Assembly (NCBI GenBank): GCA_017860985.1
Contig: JAGFXG010000022.1
Coordinates: 1-9,949 of the forward strand
Direction: 5' to 3'
DNA from: Deltaproteobacteria bacterium
Lineage (GTDB): Bacteria > Desulfobacterota > Syntrophia > Syntrophales > Smithellaceae
DNA: 9,949 nucleotides
The stretch's first letter is position 1. Each line of letters opens with the position of its first letter. The notes under the pieces are model-generated. The model did no database searches and was not told the DNA's origin. It saw nothing but the letters and a program-made list of their open reading frames with translations. The position numbers and the translations under genes are program-made. This document shows, in pieces, positions 6,825 through 9,949 of this stretch.

Positions 6825-7286
6825 ACAAAAAAATGTAACTCATCGGGACCATGATTCTCATCTTGACAATTTAGTTCGCAATGATGAAAATATAACTAAA
6901 GATATTTGTATATTGGCTTGTAAAAATGATTAAGCTTTAAGATAATTATTTAGAGCCGGTCAACGGGAAAGGAGGAGATATTCATTATTCAATATTGACA
7001 TAAAAGCTCGTTTTCAATTCCGCCATCGGCATATCGGCTTTTTCTGAAATACCCGCTTTAAACCTCTAACATCCACGTTCATACGATACACGCATCAAGA
7101 TAATCTACTGTTACATAAACCGAAATTATACTCAATGACTTTCATTTGTAATGATTGTGACAATGGTACATCCAATAAAACCGGATTTTTAATTGTCCTA
7201 TAAACCAGCATTCGCTGAAGATATGTTTTTTCATTATTTTGTATTTCAACAAACGTAACACGCATAAAAATGAAAGGAGGCATATT
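6825..7286. other. AT-rich gap between the two small plus-strand genes
   Basis: This stretch has no convincing intact gene. It contains a TTGACA at 6863-6868 with a poor -10 (GAAAAT after 17 bases). It also has a better promoter-like pair at 6918-6946 followed by an unused Shine-Dalgarno at 6968-6977. On the minus strand, reading-frame fragments between 6985 and 7301 might be a decayed gene. I see no tRNA, CRISPR repeat or strong terminator. If the 6918-6946 promoter is active, the 57-aa gene downstream would have a leader of roughly 330 bases. Confidence 0.5.
6918..6946 (+). promoter_or_regulatory. Promoter-like sequence upstream of an orphan Shine-Dalgarno
   Basis: TTGTAA (6918-6923, four of six) is followed after 17 bases by GATAAT (6941-6946, five of six). 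About 20 bases further on is AAAGGAGGAG at 6968-6977, as good a ribosome-binding site as any in the window. At the expected start position (6984) the codon is ATT, and a TGA follows three codons later. The arrangement could be the front of a decayed gene or the 5' end of a long leader for the 57-aa gene. Confidence 0.35.
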
Positions 7287-7301
7287 ATGGACAAACTTCA
7301 T
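6985..7301 (-). pseudogene. Possible decayed minus-strand reading frame
   Basis: A minus-strand frame from 7301 to a TGA at 7097-7095 continues in the same frame beyond the stop into RMNVDVRGLK. A frame change there leads into AGISEKADMPMAELKTSFYV, ending in TAA at 6987-6985. The joined pieces read more like protein than random AT-rich DNA, but no family is recognisable. The beginning overlaps the 57-aa gene's start and there is no ribosome-binding site. It may simply be chance, so confidence is low. Confidence 0.15.
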
Positions 7302-7460
7302 CTATCGCAAAAAGAAGAAGGTGAGCTTATAACGATCCTGGAAAGGTATCTGCCTGATCTTAAACATGAAATTGCCAATACGGACCGCAAGGAATTCCGC
7401 AAAGAGCTGCAGGAACGTGAAGTGTTCATGTCAGAACTCATCGATCGCCTGAAACATTGA
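7287..7460 (+). CDS. Small charged helical protein of unknown function, 57 aa
   Basis: The start ATG at 7287 has a near-perfect AAAGGAGG at 7273-7280 with six-base spacing. An in-frame ATG at 7239 would add 16 residues and bury this site, so I reject it. The protein has no signal peptide, transmembrane segment or cysteine. It is rich in Glu, Lys, Arg, Asp and Leu, and the heptad-like leucine spacing in GELITILERYLPDLKHEI (12-29) and ELQEREVFMSELIDRLKH (40-57) suggests two amphipathic helices joined by NTDRKEF. It resembles small proteins I recall from deltaproteobacterial genomes, with a central EIAxTDRKxFRxxL pattern, but I know no function for them. A small regulatory or adaptor protein is a guess. 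The gene is alone on its strand and converges on the acyl-CoA dehydrogenase gene. Confidence 0.85.
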   Translation: MDKLHLSQKEEGELITILERYLPDLKHEIANTDRKEFRKELQEREVFMSELIDRLKH

Positions 7461-7570
7461 TCGATTTGTTGCGCAAACATCATCAGGATCAGCAAGGGGT
7501 CAAGAAGACAGCTTTCCGGCTATTTTCTTGTGAGTGTTGTTTTGCATTCATATTTCCGCCTTCAATCAAC

Positions 7571-7620
7571 CAACTCGCAGCAAGTTGAGGAGAATTAAAG
7601 CTCGTCCCGCGTGAGCGGGA
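7571..7620. repeat. Palindromic intergenic element (two adjacent hairpins)
   Basis: Two hairpin-forming segments lie side by side. CAACT (7571-7575) pairs with AGTTG (7583-7587) around CGCAGCA, and TCCCGC (7605-7610) pairs perfectly with GCGGGA (7615-7620) around GTGA. Neither is followed by a T tract, so they are not ordinary terminators. The wording CGCAGCAAG..G.GGAGAAT resembles a degenerate form of a hairpin repeat I recall from deltaproteobacterial intergenic regions. There is only one copy in this window, so repeat status is unproven. Confidence 0.35.
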
Positions 7621-7637
7621 TTAAAACGATACATTTT

Positions 7638-7679
7638 AAAAAAAAGGGGAAGAAACCTCAGGTTCTCCCCCTTTTTTTT
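7638..7679. terminator. Bidirectional intrinsic terminator between convergent genes
   Basis: Eight A residues (7638-7645) and GGGGAAGAAACC (7646-7657) face GGTTCTCCCCC (7661-7671) and eight T residues (7672-7679) across a TCA loop. The stem has one mismatch and one bulged A. Because it is A8-stem-T8, it can stop transcription from both sides: the 57-aa gene on the plus strand and the acyl-CoA dehydrogenase gene on the minus strand, whose stop is 51 bases away. Confidence 0.88.
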
Positions 7680-7729
7680 AAGAAAACAAATTTCAGATGC
7701 ACAGTATCAGCATCTGAATACTCTTCTGC

Positions 7730-9445
7730 TTATTCATTCATCGCGTATTCGCCGTTTAAAACGGAAACATACTTTTCCCAGACCTTGTTGTACTGCTCGG
7801 GATTAGGGACTGCCTTAATGAGCATAATCTTCGTGCAGTAGGCGCGTTGCTCGTCCTTGGTAGTGTGGTTACCGTAAATCTGCAGGCCAAAGTGAGCAAA
7901 GTCGCGCACCATGAAGTCGAATATCTGGTTAAGAATATCTTCATCAAGTCCGTCGAACTTGGCCTGCTCAAGGATGAGCTGGCCATAAACCACTATGGAG
8001 AACATCTCGCCTACCGGCAGCGAGAAGGTGGGGTCCATATCCTGTACATTGTCCGGTCCGGCCTTCTCCAGCATCTCCTTGAAGATCTCGATTTGCTGGA
8101 TGAAGGTGGCCACATTCGGCAGGCCTTTGTTGGCCTCAAAAACAGGCTTGTAGTCGTGGAACTGAACCTTGCCCAACCCCTTGGTGGGGCCCTGGTTGAA
8201 CAGGAACGAGTCATCCTTGAGCGAGAAGTCGGGTGCTACAGGGGTATACGACGCCGGGCTAAAGAAGTAGTTCTTGATGAACTTGCGAATAAGCTGCACG
8301 TTCACGTGAACCGTCCCCTCAAGCTTGGACGGTCCGCGCACATCGGCAGCCGCCATGTGGAAAATGGTGTCCTTCTCGAAGCCCTTGGCAGCGATCACGT
8401 CCCAGAGCAGATTGACCACTTCTTCGGACTGCAGGGTCACCTTCATCTTGCTTGTGGGGTTATACAAAAGGTAGCGGCGGTCATTTTCGCCTGCGCCCCG
8501 GAAGTAGTCGGTTGCGCGTCGTTGATAGATTTTCATTCCCAGCAGCCTGAGCCAGGCATCCATGAAGTTTTTGCGCACATGAGGCATGTCCGTTACTTTC
8601 AAGCCGTAGAGTATGCGGTTGGAAGCGTGCGTGATGGCCTCATAGAAGCAGTGCTCGGCAATGCCGATAGATGCCGGTCCGATGTTGAACTTGCCGACGT
8701 TGACAGTGTTCAGAGCGGAATCCCACGCATGGGGCCCGCGGGACAGAATATCGTCTTCGGTGATTGGATAATCATGCAACGCGAAGTTGGACACATACTC
8801 CTGGTGTGAGATGACATTTTTCTTCAGCTCGTAGGCCTTGTTGAGGTAATTGGTAACAAAGAAAGTGTAGTCATCCGTGCCGTCCTTGATCTTGCCAAGA
8901 GTGGAAACCATCTCGGCTTCGTTGCCATTGCCGATGTAGTATTTTTCTCCATTGGCTACCCAGGTACCGTCAGACTTGGGTGTCAGGCTGGTCTCCGTAG
9001 AGTAAATATCAGCACCATGTGTTTTTTCGGACAGACCAAAGGCAAAGATTGCTCCTTTTTTGAGCAAATCGGCAGCTTTTTTCTTGGCCTTCTCATTGGG
9101 ACTCATCCAGATAGGGCCCAGCCCCAGAATGGTTACCTGGAAACAATACCAGTAACCCAGACCATAGAAGGCCAGCAGTTCGCTGTATTCGCTGTTGCGT
9201 GCCGTGTCCCAGCGGGCATCAGGATCACCCCCGGCATATTGACTGGGCGTGAGAAGTTTAGCGAAGATCTGTTCTTTACCGATAAAATCGACAAATTCAC
9301 GGTACCAGACTTTCTTGTTATAGTCGTCGAGGAGTCTCGTTTTGCCCATTTTCTCAAAAAAGGCGATGGTCTTGTTCATAATGGCCTTTGAGCCTTCATC
9401 GGCCATGAGACTCTTATACTTTTTCGGCTGCAATAAATAATTCAT
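7730..9445 (-). CDS. Acyl-CoA dehydrogenase, long form (571 aa)
   Basis: This is an FAD-dependent enzyme that oxidises an acyl-CoA to the 2-enoyl-CoA in beta-oxidation or a related pathway, normally passing electrons to electron-transfer flavoprotein. It has 571 residues against about 380 for ordinary members. Domain order is a helical N-terminus (1-125), a central beta domain from about 130 with the flavin-contacting FGLSEKTHGADIYSTE at 136-151, then a C-terminal helical domain (about 250-395). An additional helical region (400-571) is seen only in long forms. The motif LEGTVHVN carries Glu376, matching the catalytic base of the EGT motif. The start at 9445 has AAAGGAG seven bases upstream. 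Codon use is strongly biased and leaves a long antisense frame open, suggesting high expression. No etf, thiolase or CoA-ligase gene is near, so the substrate cannot be assigned. It appears monocistronic. Confidence 0.92.
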   Translation of the reverse strand: MNYLLQPKKYKSLMADEGSKAIMNKTIAFFEKMGKTRLLDDYNKKVWYREFVDFIGKEQIFAKLLTPSQYAGGDPDARWDTARNSEYSELLAFYGLGYWYCFQVTILGLGPIWMSPNEKAKKKAADLLKKGAIFAFGLSEKTHGADIYSTETSLTPKSDGTWVANGEKYYIGNGNEAEMVSTLGKIKDGTDDYTFFVTNYLNKAYELKKNVISHQEYVSNFALHDYPITEDDILSRGPHAWDSALNTVNVGKFNIGPASIGIAEHCFYEAITHASNRILYGLKVTDMPHVRKNFMDAWLRLLGMKIYQRRATDYFRGAGENDRRYLLYNPTSKMKVTLQSEEVVNLLWDVIAAKGFEKDTIFHMAAADVRGPSKLEGTVHVNVQLIRKFIKNYFFSPASYTPVAPDFSLKDDSFLFNQGPTKGLGKVQFHDYKPVFEANKGLPNVATFIQQIEIFKEMLEKAGPDNVQDMDPTFSLPVGEMFSIVVYGQLILEQAKFDGLDEDILNQIFDFMVRDFAHFGLQIYGNHTTKDEQRAYCTKIMLIKAVPNPEQYNKVWEKYVSVLNGEYAMNE

Positions 9446-9475
9446 TTCTAACTCCTTTCAGATAAACACGATTAT

Positions 9476-9505
9476 TTTATATTACCTTTGTGACAATAAA
9501 TGCAA
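9476..9505 (-). promoter_or_regulatory. Candidate promoter of the acyl-CoA dehydrogenase gene
   Basis: On the minus strand TATAAA (9481-9476, five of six) lies 18 bases after TTGCAT (9505-9500, three of six). An overlapping TAATAT at 9484-9479 is an alternative -10 box with 15-base spacing. The leader would be about 25-30 bases and include the AAAGGAG site. The region is AT-rich, so the exact boxes are uncertain. The 115-bp gap after the HD-GYP gene makes a promoter here likely. Confidence 0.35.
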
Positions 9506-9560
9506 AATCAAAAGAGGTCTTTATCTTTTTTTTAAAAAAGTCGCCACAGTTTTTTATAAG

Positions 9561-9949
9561 TCACTTTTCATGCAGGAAAAACTCCGCTGCCTGGATTCCA
9601 AAATGCGTAGGCTCGATACCGCGAACAATATTCAAGGAAAGTGAACCGGCTTTCGTGACCTGGTCCGCAAGGTAGACCATGTCGCCCCGGATCAGATTGC
9701 CTTTACCGTCGTCCACCAGAAGCAGGACAAGCGGCAAGTCATTCCTGGATTCTTCAGGATAGTCCATCACCAGAGCAAAGTTACCATCGCTTAATTCCAC
9801 CATGGAACCGACAGGATAAATTCCCATCATCCGGATAAAGCTCTTCAATAAAATCGGATCAAATTTCTGTCCCCGTTCGCTCCACATTTTTCTCAGGGCT
9901 TCATCCGGAGCAAATGCTCTGGTCCGATATGCTCTCTGGGCAGTCAGTG
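9561..9949 (-). CDS. HD-GYP domain protein, C-terminal part (cut by window edge)
   Basis: The visible 128 residues are the end of an HD-GYP domain protein, a family that hydrolyses cyclic di-GMP. At the window edge the frame reads LTAQRAYR, the conserved end of the DALTxxRxYR helix. It continues with APDEALRKMWSERGQKFDPILLK and FIRMMGIYPVGSMVEL, the standard close of the domain. A beta-rich tail of about 75 residues follows (VELSDGNFALVM, LPLVLLLVDD), as in many stand-alone response proteins. The frame is open to the edge, so the internal ATG at 9887 is not the start. The catalytic HD and GYP residues and any receiver or sensor domain lie beyond position 9949, so activity cannot be judged. 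It ends 115 bases upstream of the acyl-CoA dehydrogenase gene on the same strand. Confidence 0.9.
   Translation of the reverse strand, partial: LTAQRAYRTRAFAPDEALRKMWSERGQKFDPILLKSFIRMMGIYPVGSMVELSDGNFALVMDYPEESRNDLPLVLLLVDDGKGNLIRGDMVYLADQVTKAGSLSLNIVRGIEPTHFGIQAAEFFLHEK

Larger units (their letters stand above)
7461..7729. other. Convergent intergenic region
   Basis: These 269 bases separate the 57-aa gene from the end of the acyl-CoA dehydrogenase gene. They hold the palindromic element and the bidirectional terminator described separately. There is also an imperfect hairpin at 7501-7530 (CAAGAA pairing with TTCTTG, with an inner AGC/GCT) that lacks a T tract. No coding sequence is supported. 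Confidence 0.6.

Noticed and set aside
7847..8809. 320-codon plus-strand open frame
   Set aside because: It lies fully antisense to the acyl-CoA dehydrogenase gene, has no ribosome-binding site and reads like a reverse complement of codon-biased coding DNA, with His/Val/Leu-rich composition and no motifs.
9510..9560. Terminator after the HD-GYP gene
   Set aside because: T6/A8 runs form only an A-T palindrome and the AAAAAAC...GACTTTTTT pairing is interrupted by a C-C mismatch, so it is not convincing.
1..9949. CRISPR arrays, tRNA/rRNA genes, insertion sequences or phage genes
   Set aside because: I found no regularly spaced repeats, no tRNA-like T-loop contexts, and no transposase or integrase motifs in any frame inspected.

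Overview
The window looks like a chromosomal segment of a diderm bacterium of the former Deltaproteobacteria (Desulfobacterota), perhaps a syntroph-like lineage such as Syntrophales/Smithella. This rests on three things: moderate GC with AT-rich intergenic DNA, the rplM-rpsI-argC order (which I recall from relatives such as Geobacter), and a well-coded 571-residue acyl-CoA dehydrogenase of the kind expected in fatty-acid-oxidising anaerobes. The lineage is inference from protein style and gene order, not a database result.

Positions 1-6230 (all minus strand, read right to left) form a housekeeping block. It holds folC (folate polyglutamylation), lptD (outer-membrane LPS insertion), rplM and rpsI (ribosomal proteins L13 and S9), argC (arginine biosynthesis) and the start of cysS (cysteinyl-tRNA synthetase, cut by the window edge). 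Three control points are visible. A sigma70-type promoter lies just upstream of folC, a strong TTGACA-17-TAACTT promoter sits in front of rplM, and a clean intrinsic terminator lies between rpsI and argC. That terminator ends only a few bases before the argC ribosome-binding site. A 28-codon ORF fills the folC-lptD gap, overlaps the folC stop as ATGA and is in frame with lptD.

Positions 6231-7730 are a low-density, AT-rich stretch on the plus strand with two small genes of unknown function. One encodes 137 aa with a lysine-rich tail; the other encodes a 57-aa, highly charged, probably helical protein. The folC promoter and the best promoter candidate for the 137-aa gene diverge with their -35 boxes 1 bp apart. 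The 461-bp gap between the two small genes holds a promoter-like sequence followed by a perfect Shine-Dalgarno that leads into no ORF, and a possible decayed minus-strand reading frame. The stretch closes with a palindromic element and a bidirectional A8-stem-T8 terminator serving the convergent genes on either side.

Positions 7730-9949 (minus strand) hold a monocistronic-looking acyl-CoA dehydrogenase with an extra C-terminal region, and the C-terminal part of an HD-GYP domain protein (probable cyclic-di-GMP phosphodiesterase) that runs off the right edge.

I see no CRISPR array, insertion sequence, tRNA or rRNA gene, and no clear defence or mobile system. The most open questions are the two small plus-strand genes, the folC-lptD junction and the rpsI-argC terminator arrangement.
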